Positions 54,649 through 64,000 of a DNA stretch of 64,000 bases are shown here, piece by piece. This DNA is from Sthenelais limicola (lineage: Eukaryota; Annelida; Polychaeta; Phyllodocida; Sigalionidae): the NCBI GenBank assembly GCA_942159475.1, contig OW804096.1:143177424-143241423 (forward strand), written 5' to 3'. The position numbers and the translations under genes are program-made. Below the pieces are notes generated by a model. The model was not told the DNA's origin, ran no database searches, and saw only the letters and a list, made by a program, of their open reading frames with translations. The first letter of the stretch is position 1, and the number at the start of each line of letters is the position of its first letter.

Positions 54649-54827
54649 TTTTCTCTCTACATTGCTTAATGGCAGCCAAATAGTATTTGCAGACAGTGAT
54701 TCCACACGGCCTAGCATGGTAGCGTTCGCAGCCTGTACATAAAGGCATATTGAATTGAGTTGGGTCCAACCAAAAGTAGGTGGCCGTGTGGTCAGTTCGA
54801 AGTTGTAGTGAGGAATGACCAGAAAGT
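54649..54827 (-). CDS. Candidate cysteine-rich internal exon (copy 2)
   Basis: Counterpart of 37565-37737 with all cysteines kept. The donor reads AAAA|GTGAGG. A 19-bp insertion beside the presumed acceptor introduces an in-frame TGA just upstream (54828-54830), so either the acceptor lies elsewhere or this copy is damaged. Confidence 0.33.
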
Positions 54828-55014
54828 CAGGTGACAACCACTGGCGGGAAGCTATTCAGGTTGCGCCACATATATTCCTATATGCATACATATTGTACAC
54901 ATTTACAGTTTACATTAATAGATTAATGCTTCCTGAGGGCAAAACACTAATGCTGTCCCATAGGTGAGGTATTGTCTGTCTCTGCTGCAGCATATGTCAC
55001 TCTATATCATATAA

Positions 55015-55250
55015 GGGTCAGATTTCCAGAAAATGTACAATTGGCACTTCTCCACATTCAGTAAATTCTGCTAAATTAGGCTGAAAAAATGGCCAATACT
55101 AGGTAAAATTGAGTATATTCGGCATTGCATTGATTCAAGCAATCTGTTTGGTTAGGTTGAACTGTATTTTGAACTTTATTTTCATCTGAAATTTGGGTTA
55201 TTTGAGAAGATTGGCGAAGTTGAATTGTACATTTTCTGAAAATCTGACCC
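55015..55250 (+). mobile_element. Family A element, type A1
   Basis: ATAA on both sides. Counterpart of 37914-38148. Confidence 0.92.
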
Positions 55251-55354
55251 ATAAGCCTTATTTATGTCTTGTTGTTTGTCATGCCCAGCCCTCCGCAGCA
55301 GATTAAATTAACCTGCTTACCCTTGTGATTGACTTTGTTTGCTGGATCGTGGGA

Positions 55355-55457
55355 GACATGGTTTAGGGATTGTTTGGCCAGTACAAGGTTAGGCGGAGGA
55401 ACATAGACCTGGTTTAGGGATTGTTTGGCCAGTACAAGGTTCGGCGGAGGAACATAT
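55355..55457 (+). repeat. 51-bp minisatellite, 2 units
   Basis: Short form of 38236-38562. Confidence 0.85.
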
Positions 55458-55540
55458 TTTAGGTCAGGTTACCAAGGTTCTCTACAACCAAGGGTCTGTT
55501 GTATAAGCTAAGGAAGGAATCTTCTGTGAGAATTCAGGAC

Positions 55541-55755
55541 TACACTTTTTTCCATTTCTTTGATGGGTTGGAAGAACAATTCCTACCCACTATTGAGTAT
55601 CTAGGCTAGTCCTACCGGCTGGGAATTTTACACGTAGGAAGGAATGTTTCTCCTCCTTACAGGAAAGGAATTGCTGTAAAAATGGCTTTCCTTAGCTTAT
55701 AAATCAGAGGCCCGGGGCTGAAAAGAACAAGGTCCCTCTCTATATACAGTGAGAT
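55541..55755. repeat. Extra block duplicated from 56222-56430, copy 2 only
   Basis: Both start at cactttttt and include gatgggttggaagaacaatt. Copy 1 has this sequence once (39046-39260). The block splits the dispersed repeat described at 38593. Confidence 0.7.
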
Positions 55756-56128
55756 TTCAGGACTTTATTACACACATGAGCAGTTAGAAAGGTGCAGTTT
55801 GGGGGTGCAATTTGGTTGATCCAAACTGTTCACGAGAACAGTTCGGGCAAAGACGTAATCTCATTGGCGCAGTGTAGGCCTGACCTACAAACCTGAAACA
55901 AATGACGTCGTCCCCGACCGTGTAATTTAGGCCTACAAGTAACCATGCTACGGCCCCTGACTGTGGTGTACACAATATACACAAGTGGGAGGGTCGTCAG
56001 GAAAGTTAGCCTACAAGTTACTGTGCTTCCCCGAGCTTCCCCGAGCGAAGATTTAGGCTAAACAAGTTGAATTTACTTTTTAACATCCATATAAATTGTG
56101 TAATAAATAGCAAATGGCACGATGGAGG

Positions 56129-56217
56129 GTTCAAACTGATCGAGACACATCAGAAAACGGGACAAAGCGTGAAGGGGTGCGTTCCCGTTTTCTGATGTGT
56201 AAAGATCAGTTTGAACC
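56129..56217. repeat. Larger palindrome, copy 2 form
   Basis: Arms of about 35 bp (ggttcaaactgatc + acacatcagaaaacggga and complements) around a loop near gtgaaggggtg. Copy 1 retains only the outer part. Confidence 0.75.
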
Positions 56218-56438
56218 CAAACACTTTTTTCCCTTCCTTCGATGGGTTGGAAGAACAATTCCTACCCACTATTGAGTATCTAGGCTATTCCTACCGGCTG
56301 GGAATTCTACACGTAGGAAGGAAGTTTGTCCTCCCTACAGGGGAAGGAATCAACAAAAAAATTACTTTCCTTAGCTTATAAAACAATAGCCAGGGGCCCG
56401 AAAAGAACAATTTTTCTACAGGTCCCTCTCTATATATA

Positions 56439-56616
56439 CAGTGGAACTTCGTATAAAGACCACCTCTCTATAGAGACCACCCCTCTATTAAGACCAGTTT
56501 CTCTCAGTCCCGAATTGCTTTCCTCTTATTAGATTAGCCCCTCTAATGAGACCACCTCGCTATTAAGATCAGTTTCTCTCAGTCCCAAGGGTGGTCTCAA
56601 TAGAGAGGTTCCACTG
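56439..56616. mobile_element. Pogo/Tigger-like MITE
   Basis: cagtggaacttcg / gaggttccactg; counterpart of 39253-39430. Confidence 0.7.
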
Positions 56617-56757
56617 TGATTGATATACCTGCCCACTCCCCCACACAACCTACACAAACAGGGGTCACCACACACAAAAATACTCTTAGTCTAACGTCAA
56701 TTTGCGGTGAAAAAAATGACACAATATTTTACTTTCCCTATACATTTGTGATCCGTT

Positions 56758-57154
56758 TTAGGAAAATGAGTCATAAGTCACAAAATAACGATTTTGAGAT
56801 ATCACCATATTTGAAAAGAGGAGATCAAAGGGATTCCAATGACAGTAAACAATGGGACACTTAATATGTATTTCTATATTTTAGCTTTGATATTTTTATT
56901 TTTGAAGAAAAAGAAGTTTGCAATGTTTCTGGCTGGGTAAACCAGTAAAGTAACTAAATATACTCGATACGAAGGCCTTCAAAACGCAATGATATATTTA
57001 ATACAATGTCCCGAAATTTGTTACATGGATTTATATGACTATAAGTGCTACACCCTATAAAAATCAGAACATTTCAGTAAAGAGATCTTGTGGATAAATC
57101 ACTTCAAAAACATCATTTTTGCGACTTATGACTCATTTTCCTGAAAGACATCAC
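56758..57154 (-). mobile_element. Family B element
   Basis: ATTT flanks; counterpart of 39564-39970. Confidence 0.9.
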
Positions 57155-57409
57155 ATTTGAGATCAACATTATATTATAGCTCAGCGGCTATCTCTTTATA
57201 AAGTAATGTTCATTCCCTGTTATCTAGGTTGACAGATCTGCGTATAACGATGCATTATTGATACGCCTTCAGGGTGGTAAAGCAATGGCGGATGGTATAA
57301 ATGTGTACAAATACTACACCTTGTAGCCGGGACGTTGTGAATATTTGATCTAAATCCTGCAAAGATACAACAGGTCTTTTCAGCGTTATCAGCATTACTT
57401 GATATTGCT

Positions 57410-57590
57410 GAGTATGGGCCGTCGCTGCTGAGTATGGGCCGTCGCTGCTGAGTATGGGCCGTCGCTGCTGAGTATGGGCCGTCGCTGCTGAGTATGGGCC
57501 GTCGCTGCTGAGTATGGGCCGTCGCTGCTGAGTATGGGCCGTCGCTGATGAGTATGGGCCATCGCTGATGAGTATAGGCCGCCGACTATA
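57410..57590 (+). repeat. 20-bp minisatellite, about 9 units
   Basis: gggccgtcgctgctgagtat; more homogeneous than the copy-1 array. Confidence 0.9.
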
Positions 57591-57591
57591 T

Positions 57592-57993
57592 GTGGTGTGT
57601 TTCGGGAAAATGAGTCACAAGTCGCAAAATTGACTTTTATCAAAGTAGATTATTTATAAGAACCCTTGCTTTGAATGTTTTCATTTTTGGAGTTCTCGGA
57701 GCTGCTAGTAGCATATACAGGTACCAAATTTCAAGACATTGTAATAAATCTATTTTGCATTTAGGTCATCTTATAGAGTATATTTAGCTTCTTTACTAGT
57801 AATTGTCCACCCAAAGATATTGCAAACTCTCTTTATTTTACAAAGAATATCAAATTTGAAATCTAGAAATACTTATTAAATGTCCTTAATGTTTAATATC
57901 ATTGGAATCGGCTTGATCTCATCGTTGCAAATATGATGATATCTCAAAATCTATATTTTGCGACTTGTGACTTATTTTCCTAAAACGGATCAC
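57592..57993 (+). mobile_element. Family B element
   Basis: Counterpart of 40602-41021 with a normal right end (gcgacttgtgacttattttc), showing the state before the hairpin arose. Confidence 0.9.
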
Positions 57994-58040
57994 ACATATG
58001 CACGTTTGAATGGGTGGTGCGGTCAGCTGCAAGGATATAT

Positions 58041-58276
58041 GGGTCAGATTTTCAGAAAATGTACAATTGGCCTTCACTAATCCTCTCAAATAACCCACAT
58101 TTAAGACAGAAATGAGCTTCAAAATGCAGTTTAACATAACAGAACTGATGCTTTAAATCAATCCGATACCAAATATACTCAGATATACCCGGTATTCTTC
58201 ATTTTTCAGCCTAATTTAGGAGCATTTTCCTAAATGTGTAGAGCTGCCAATTGTACATTTTCTGAAAATCTGACCC
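58041..58276 (-). mobile_element. Family A element, type A2
   Basis: ATAT duplication; complete counterpart of 41067-41288. Confidence 0.9.
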
Positions 58277-58498
58277 ATATCCACTGGTCAGTATGGGCTC
58301 AGGAGTATGAGCCGCTAGCCATAATGTATGGCTGTACTCATATCATACTCAAGCCATATTTAGGGGTTATACGCAGCAGTGCATAGACCCTATTAACCCC
58401 ACAAACCCTTGTACTTACAAATATGGTATTATCAACTATAGCTATAGCTAGGGACTTCAACAACATCTAGGCTATTTATTAGTAATTATATCTTAAAT

Positions 58499-58802
58499 GT
58501 GATGTGTCTCAGGAAAATGAGTCATAAGTCGCAAAATTCTTATTTTTCAGAGTGTTTTATTCACAGGATGTCTTTGTGTGAATGTTTTTATTTTTGGGGT
58601 GCTTAACGCTGTCCATAACATGAATACATGTACCAAAATTCAAGACAGTGTATTAAATATATTCATGCATTTCCATGGTAATCTACCGAGGACATTTAAT
58701 TACTTTACTGGGTATTCTTCCCAAGAAATAGTGCAAAGTTTCTTTCCAAAAACAAAAATATCAAACTTAAAATATAGAAACACTATTAGATTATATTAGA
58801 CA
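58499..58802 (+). mobile_element. Family B element, right-truncated
   Basis: Counterpart of 41507-41843 without the poly-A run. Confidence 0.82.
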
Positions 58803-58844
58803 AATGTGCATATTTCGAGAGGATTGGTGAAGAAAGCGACTTGT

Positions 58845-59077
58845 GGGTCAGATTTTCAGAAGATGTACAATTCTCCTTCACCAATCCTCTCAAATAACCC
58901 ACAATTAAGACAAAAATGAGCTTCAAAATACAGTTCAACATAACAGAACTGATACTTTAAATCAAAGCGATACCAAATATACTCAGATATACCCGGTATT
59001 CATCATTTTTCAGCCTAATTTAGCTAATTTAATTAGGTGTAGAACTGCTAATTGTACATTTTCTGAAAATCTGACTC
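58845..59077 (-). mobile_element. Family A element, type A2, nested in an A end
   Basis: TTGT duplication inside the ttgtacattttctgacg terminus of an older copy. Confidence 0.87.
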
Positions 59078-59507
59078 TTGTACATTTTCTGACGATTTCA
59101 CCCAGGTATGGAATCTAAATCCATCATCATAATCAGAAGCCACAACAGACATGACAGTTTCGGTTTAACTAGTAATGAACTAACGGCTCTGCTAAGAAAC
59201 ACTCCACTTTGTATGTGTATAGCTTATTTAACATATAGTTTGACTTATTTAACTCTAAATGCATCACGCAATACATAACTCCATGAATAATTCCGGGGAT
59301 CCATTTTATAGAATATATTACGATCGCATGCATAGTTAGCACGAAATCGCGTGTAGTTATCACGGATCACATTTTGTATGGGTTTTAGGTCCTTTTTTGA
59401 TTTTGAGAAAAACTGATAAGAAAAAGATAATAGAATCTGGTTGCTGGATGCTGACAGTTTGGACCACATCCGTATAATAATTGCAACATAATAGGGTTAT
59501 AATAGGG

Positions 59508-60110
59508 GACATTGAAGGTTATATCAAGGGCGGGGGAGCTGTGAGGGAGTGAGGGAGTGAGTGAGATTGGTTGCTTTACGCCCTTATCAACACATTGAAG
59601 GTTATATCAAGGGCGGGAGAGCTGAGAGTGAGTGAGTGAGTGAGTTGCTTTGCGCCCTTATCAACACATTGAAGTGTTATATCAAGGGCGAGAGAGCTGA
59701 GAGTGAGTGAGTGAGTGAGTTGCTTTGCGCCCATATCAACACATTGAAGTGTTATATCAAGGGCAGGAGAGCTGAGAGTGAGTGAGTGAGTTGCTTTGCG
59801 CCCTTATCAACACATTGAAGTGTTATATCAAGGGCGGGAGAGCTGAGAGTGAGTGAGTGAGTGAGTGAGATTGGTTGCTTTACGCCCTTATCAACACAAT
59901 GAAGGTTATATCAAGGGCGGGAGAGCTGAGAGTGAGTGAGTGAGTGAGTTAGATTGGTTGCTTTACGCCCTTATCAACACATTGAAGGTTATATCAAGGG
60001 CGGGAGAGCTGAGAGGGAGTGAGTGAGTGAGTGAGATTGGTTGCTTTACGCCCTTATCAACACAATGAAGGTTATATCAAGGGCAGGAGAGCTGAGAGGG
60101 AGGCAGTTTA
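59508..60110 (+). repeat. 75-bp tandem element, about 8 units
   Basis: Counterpart of the 42396-43460 array, with several units lacking the agattgg segment (gagttgctttgcgccc). Same right boundary. Confidence 0.9.
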
Positions 60111-60117
60111 TGATCTT

Positions 60118-60271
60118 ACCCAGGAAAAATCTTAGGATTTCATTTCAAATCCTGGTTTATGTTTTTGAAATAACATAAACCATGGTTTGAAATGAAGTTT
60201 TAGGATTCACCAGGAGGCCCAAATCGTGGGGCAATCGGGTACCAAATCGGTCATGTGTGCGTTGGGCTTTA
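60118..60271. mobile_element. Family D fragment
   Basis: Counterpart of 43470-43622. Confidence 0.65.
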
Positions 60272-60293
60272 GAGTCTTACAGTGTTTACATAT

Positions 60294-60528
60294 GGGTCAG
60301 ATTTTCAGAAAATGTACAGTTCAACTTCGCCAATCTTCTCAAATAACTCAAATTTCAGACGAAAATAAAGTTCAAAATACAGTTCAACTTAACCAAACTG
60401 ATTGCTAGAATCAATGCAATGCCGAATATACTCAAATTTACCTAGTATTGACCAGATTACAGCCTAATTTAGCAGAATTTACTCAATGTGTACAGCTGCC
60501 AATTGTACATTTTTTGAAAATCTAACCC
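60294..60528 (-). mobile_element. Family A element, type A1
   Basis: Right end aaaatctaaccc. Flank tttacatatggg resembles that of 43644, but the interior matches 43855-44046: copy 1 may be a split or rearranged version. Confidence 0.85.
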
Positions 60529-60665
60529 ATATATGACAACGAAGGTCGATGTAATGTAGGTTTTGTAAAGAGAGTCAGAAGTTAATAGCAAAGGCACAGA
60601 GAGAGAGACGGTGGTAGTTTGTTCTCTGAGTAGTACATGGAAAAATACCTTATACCCAGGCATGG

Positions 60666-60731
60666 TCTTAAATTTGGGTCATTTGAGAGGATTGGTGAAG
60701 ACCAATTGTACGTTTTCTGAAGATCTGACCC
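60666..60731 (+). mobile_element. Family A fragment, right end
   Basis: Same fragment and flank as 44164-44231. Confidence 0.75.
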
Positions 60732-60832
60732 ATATAGGACAACGAAGGTAGATTGATCTAATTTAGCAGAATTTGATAGATGTGTAGAACTGCAGATTCT
60801 GATGTAGGTTTGGTGAACAGAATCCGATATAT

Positions 60833-61071
60833 GGGTCAGATTTTCAGAAAATGTACAATTGGCAGCTGTACACATAAATTTAGGGAATACTGCTAAATTA
60901 GGCTGCAATTTGGTCAATACTAGGTAAATTCGAGTATATTCGGCATTGCATTGATTCTAGCAATCTGTTTGGTTAGGTTGAACTGTATTTTGAACTTTAT
61001 TTTCGTCTGAAATGTGGGTTATTTGAGAAGATTGGTGAAGGTGAATTCTACATTTTCTGAAAATCTGACCC
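60833..61071 (+). mobile_element. Family A element, type A1
   Basis: ATAT duplication; absent from copy 1. Confidence 0.9.
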
Positions 61072-61350
61072 ATATGTTCCCGTTGATATGTTTTATAAGA
61101 CAGATAAGAATGGAATAATGAATCACAAGATCCAATATATTTAACGACTCTCGCTTAATAGTCTTAGTTATAACCACTAGACAGGTACCTTCACACATCA
61201 TCCTCATCTTTTTTTTTAATTTCTTTTCTATATATTTTTTGTAATTTAAATACTTAAATACAAATTGCCTGAATTTGAATTAGAAATTTCTCTGCTCTAT
61301 AAGAATTGTTTAACTAAGTCAGGGCATAACGAAAACCACAATAAGTATTT

Positions 61351-61585
61351 GGGTCAAATTTTCAGAAAATGTACAATTGGCAGCTCTACACTTTTGATCA
61401 ATTCTGCTAAATAAGACTGAAATTTGGTCAATATTAGGTAAATTCGAGTATATTCGGCATTGCATTGATTCTAGCAATCTGTTTAGTTACGTTAAACTGC
61501 ATTCTAAAAGTCATTTTTGTTTTAAATTTGGGTTATTTGATAGTATTGGCGAAGTCGAATTGTACATTTTCTGAAAATCTGACCC
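61351..61585 (+). mobile_element. Family A element, type A1
   Basis: Carries the cacttttgatcaattctgc variant of 32351 and 49468, indicating a shared source copy. Confidence 0.88.
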
Positions 61586-61758
61586 AATTATACCTATATT
61601 CTTGTGAGAATGTAATTGTCTGTTAAAACCTGAATGGAATTTTGTCCCAAAAAAGTCAGAAGAAGAAGAGTCAGAAGTAAGTGGCAAAGGCCAAGAGAAA
61701 GAGACGGTATTGGTTTGTTATGTGAGTAGTACATGGAAAAATACCTTATACCCAGGCA

Positions 61759-61827
61759 TGGTCTTAAATTTGGGTTATTTGAGAGGATTGGTGAAGACCA
61801 ATTGTACGTTCTCTGAAGATCTGACCC
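61759..61827 (+). mobile_element. Family A fragment, right end
   Basis: Third instance of the catggtcttaaa-flanked fragment. Confidence 0.75.
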
Positions 61828-62773
61828 ATATAGGACAACAAAGGTAGAATTTGATAGATGTGTAGAACTGTAGATTGTGATGTAGGTTTGGTGAACATAG
61901 TCCGAAGTAAGTGGCAAAGGCCAAGACATAACATTTATAATCTTAATTGTCTGTGATTTCAGTTTGTATTTTGATTCTAAATCGATTGATGATCTTTTTA
62001 TAAGGCAACGTACGAAGACATCACTGAGTGATACACTACGTTTTTTCAATTGTTCTGATAAATATTATGTAATAGGCCTTTAATACAATAAAAAAAAAGA
62101 GAAAGAGACGGTATTGGTTTGTTCCTTGAGTAGTACATGGAAACACACCTAATGCCCAGTTATACGGAGGGTCTAGTGGTAGTAGTATAAGCAAATGGGG
62201 CAAAGTTCACGGCAGGAGAGCTTTACATTTTTTTAAAAATAAATTTTATTGAGGACATTCCCATGCGAACATGGTAATCTCATGCACACTCAATGGCAAA
62301 AATTAATTATTATACATCAAGATATTTAATAGATTTAAATTTTAATAATCTATATTATTATGTAGACATTTACCATAATTGATGACACTTTGAGAACAAT
62401 ATAATTATTGTCTTGATCAATCATGACGAATCAGGGTTTCAGATTGGATAAGGTCGCATGACGACACATACCTTTCGAGATAGTATATAATCGAATTTAC
62501 CATCCTGATTTAATAATCATTTATGTACATCTTTTTTTTTTCTTTTTTTTTCTCCAACAATCATAATGATAGAATCTCCCTTATAGAATGACTAAAAACA
62601 AGTATTTCATGTTACATAGCAGTAAAACATTTGTTTGGATCTCTTGTGTTTTATTGTATTCATTTGAGGCTGGGATGGAGTTTCTGGCAACCTCTTTAAT
62701 CGGCACACTTCACTCATGTGAACACCCGACCCCAGTGCAACAAAGAGAGATTTGACTGTGGATAAATATATAT
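61828..62773. other. Element-poor region
   Basis: Counterpart of 44232-45153. Contains the AATAAA-like minus-strand site (about 62240) and a poly-T run near 62530. Confidence 0.4.
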
Positions 62774-63009
62774 GGGTGAAATCGCCAGAAAATGTACAAC
62801 TCACCTTTCCCAATTCTCTCAAATAACCCACATTTAAGACAGAAATCAGCTTCAAAATGTTGTTTAACATAACAGAACTGATACTTTAAATTAATGCCAT
62901 ACCAAATATACTGAGATATGCCCCAAATTTATAATTTATTTAGCAGAATTTAGCAGAAATTACTAAATATGTAGAGCTGCCAATTGTACATTTTCTGAAG
63001 ATCTGACCC
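62774..63009 (-). mobile_element. Family A element, type A2, mixed termini
   Basis: Counterpart of 45154-45389; ATAT duplication. Confidence 0.88.
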
Positions 63010-63130
63010 ATATTTGTCGTCTGTCAACACTTCATAAAAAGCTAAACTGAGTAAAGTGCTGACATTGTAAAATAAAGTAAAGTAAATTACTTCCCATGGC
63101 CCAGGTGCATTCAGTAATCCAGGGATGATA

Positions 63131-63351
63131 AGAGTCAGATTTTCAGAAAATGCACAATCTACAGTTATACACATCTACCAAATTCTGCTAAATTAGAGTG
63201 AAGATTGATAAATATTAGGTATATCAGAATATATTCAGTATTGTATTCATTCAATAAATCTGTCTGGTTATGTTATGCTGTATTTTGAACCTGATCTTCG
63301 TCTTAAGTTTGGGTTATTTGAGAGGATTGGTGAAAGCCAATTGTACATTTT
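63131..63351 (+). mobile_element. Family A element, type A3, right end lost
   Basis: Counterpart of 45512-45732 with a better left end (gagtcagattttcag). Confidence 0.8.
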
Positions 63352-63494
63352 CCTTTGGTTATTTATGACTATACTAAAGACCTTCCATTAGCCTATAGGC
63401 CGACCAACCTTACGGGTACCATTAACAATTTTTGATAAATTGTAGATAAACAAAACAATTACTAAAGGAGGAAAATTGAGGGACGAAAGTACTT

Positions 63495-63720
63495 GGGTCC
63501 GATTTTCAGAAAATGTACAATTGGCAGCTCTACGCATTTAGGAAATTCTGCTAAATCAGGCTGAAAAACTGAAGAATACCTGGTATATCTATATATATTC
63601 GGTATCGCATTAATTTAAAGTATCAGTTCTGTTATGTTAAACTTTATTTTGAAGCTCATTTTCGACTTAAATTTGAGTTATTTAAGAGGATTGGTGAAGG
63701 CCAATTGTACATTTTCTGAA
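63495..63720 (+). mobile_element. Family A element, type A2, right end lost
   Basis: Counterpart of 45875-46101. Confidence 0.8.
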
Positions 63721-63865
63721 TACAAAGCAAAGCTTGCATGACACGAATGATTTAATGGTGGGAAAACGAACTTTCAATCCTCTTTGCTGAACTCAGCGAA
63801 ATGGAATACATTGCATCCACATGGGGTGCTCCACTTTATTCCACATTTGGACTAAACCAATAATA

Positions 63866-64000
63866 GGGGAGTTGTATGTGCCACTGCGCATGTCTGTTAC
63901 AATGAATGCTGGGATGGATTCTGATGAAATCTGACATACAAATATTTGGCTAATTCTTTATCGAAAATTGCAAGAATGTTTTCATTAATATCATCAATAA
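63866..64000 (+). mobile_element. Family C element, cut by window end
   Basis: Counterpart of 46246-46587; only the left 135 bp are visible. Confidence 0.85.

Larger units (their letters stand above)
48617..64000. repeat. Large duplicated unit, copy 2
   Basis: Begins immediately after the run of N, at the exact equivalent of 31575, and runs to the window end. Copy-2-only features include a hairpin element at 50396-50630, a 585-bp insertion at 51056-51640, family B at 52381-52788, a 150-bp mobile block at 53012-53162 and a repeated block at 55541-55755. Confidence 0.95.

Noticed and set aside
57530..57580. CTGATGAG strings recalling a hammerhead core
   Set aside because: They are variant units of the 20-bp minisatellite with no GAAAC partner.

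Overview
This is non-coding DNA from an animal genome with very high mobile-element content. There is no bacterial-type gene density: no long unique open reading frame, no operon, no rRNA and no convincing tRNA. The AT-rich base composition, hundreds of short inverted-repeat elements, long minisatellites and a few splice-bounded exon candidates fit a marine-invertebrate-type metazoan. The species cannot be named from the sequence.

Most of the window is built from a few non-autonomous element families, named here by letter. Family A (about 235 bp, ends GGGTCAGATTTTCAG, 4-bp target duplications) has about 75 copies and fragments. It falls into inner types A1 (cgagtatattcggcattgca), A2 (taccgggtatatctgagt) and A3 (tcattcaataaatctgtctg). 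Its '+' strand is the one reading ttatttgagaggattgg near the 3' end. Family B (about 405 bp, ends GTGATGTGTTTCAGG, 4-bp target duplications) has about 20 copies. Its '+' strand ends with gcgacttatgactcattttc. Family C (about 340 bp, ends GGGGAGTTGCAT, TA target) has seven. There are also hairpin or foldback elements, a pogo-like element and a 75-bp tandem element. No transposase is visible, so all of these depend on enzymes encoded elsewhere. Nested insertions are frequent (10.9-11.8 kb, 13.6-14.1 kb, 22.9-23.4 kb).

Layout: 1-9.5 kb is elements A, B and C with some unique sequence. 9.6-10.1 kb is a purine tract. 10.2-17 kb is unique DNA plus nested elements, including a candidate recursive splice point at 10800. 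17.05-22.5 kb holds 39-bp and 29-bp minisatellites, with a recent tandem duplication around 21.35 kb. 22.5-31.5 kb is elements, a pyrimidine tract and a G-rich tract. From 31.575 kb a unit of about 15 kb (31575-46382) is repeated at 48617-64000, with an exactly 200-base run of N (48417-48616) before the second copy. The two copies look only a few percent different by eye but differ by many element insertions and array lengths. The simplest reading is two unmerged haplotypes placed in tandem by the assembly; a real tandem duplication is the alternative.

Each copy contains the best gene evidence in the window: a TATA box (34979 / 51750), about 500 bp of leader, and an ATG-started 53-nt coding segment ending at a GTAAAT donor (35510-35562 / 52282-52334). 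Three of the four differences between the copies in that segment are synonymous. On the opposite strand about 2 kb further on is a conserved cysteine-rich frame ending near a GTGAGG donor (37565-37737 / 54649-54827), a second exon candidate. If the plus-strand gene is real, everything downstream of its first exon in this window is first-intron sequence. None of the exon candidates could be assigned to a protein family.
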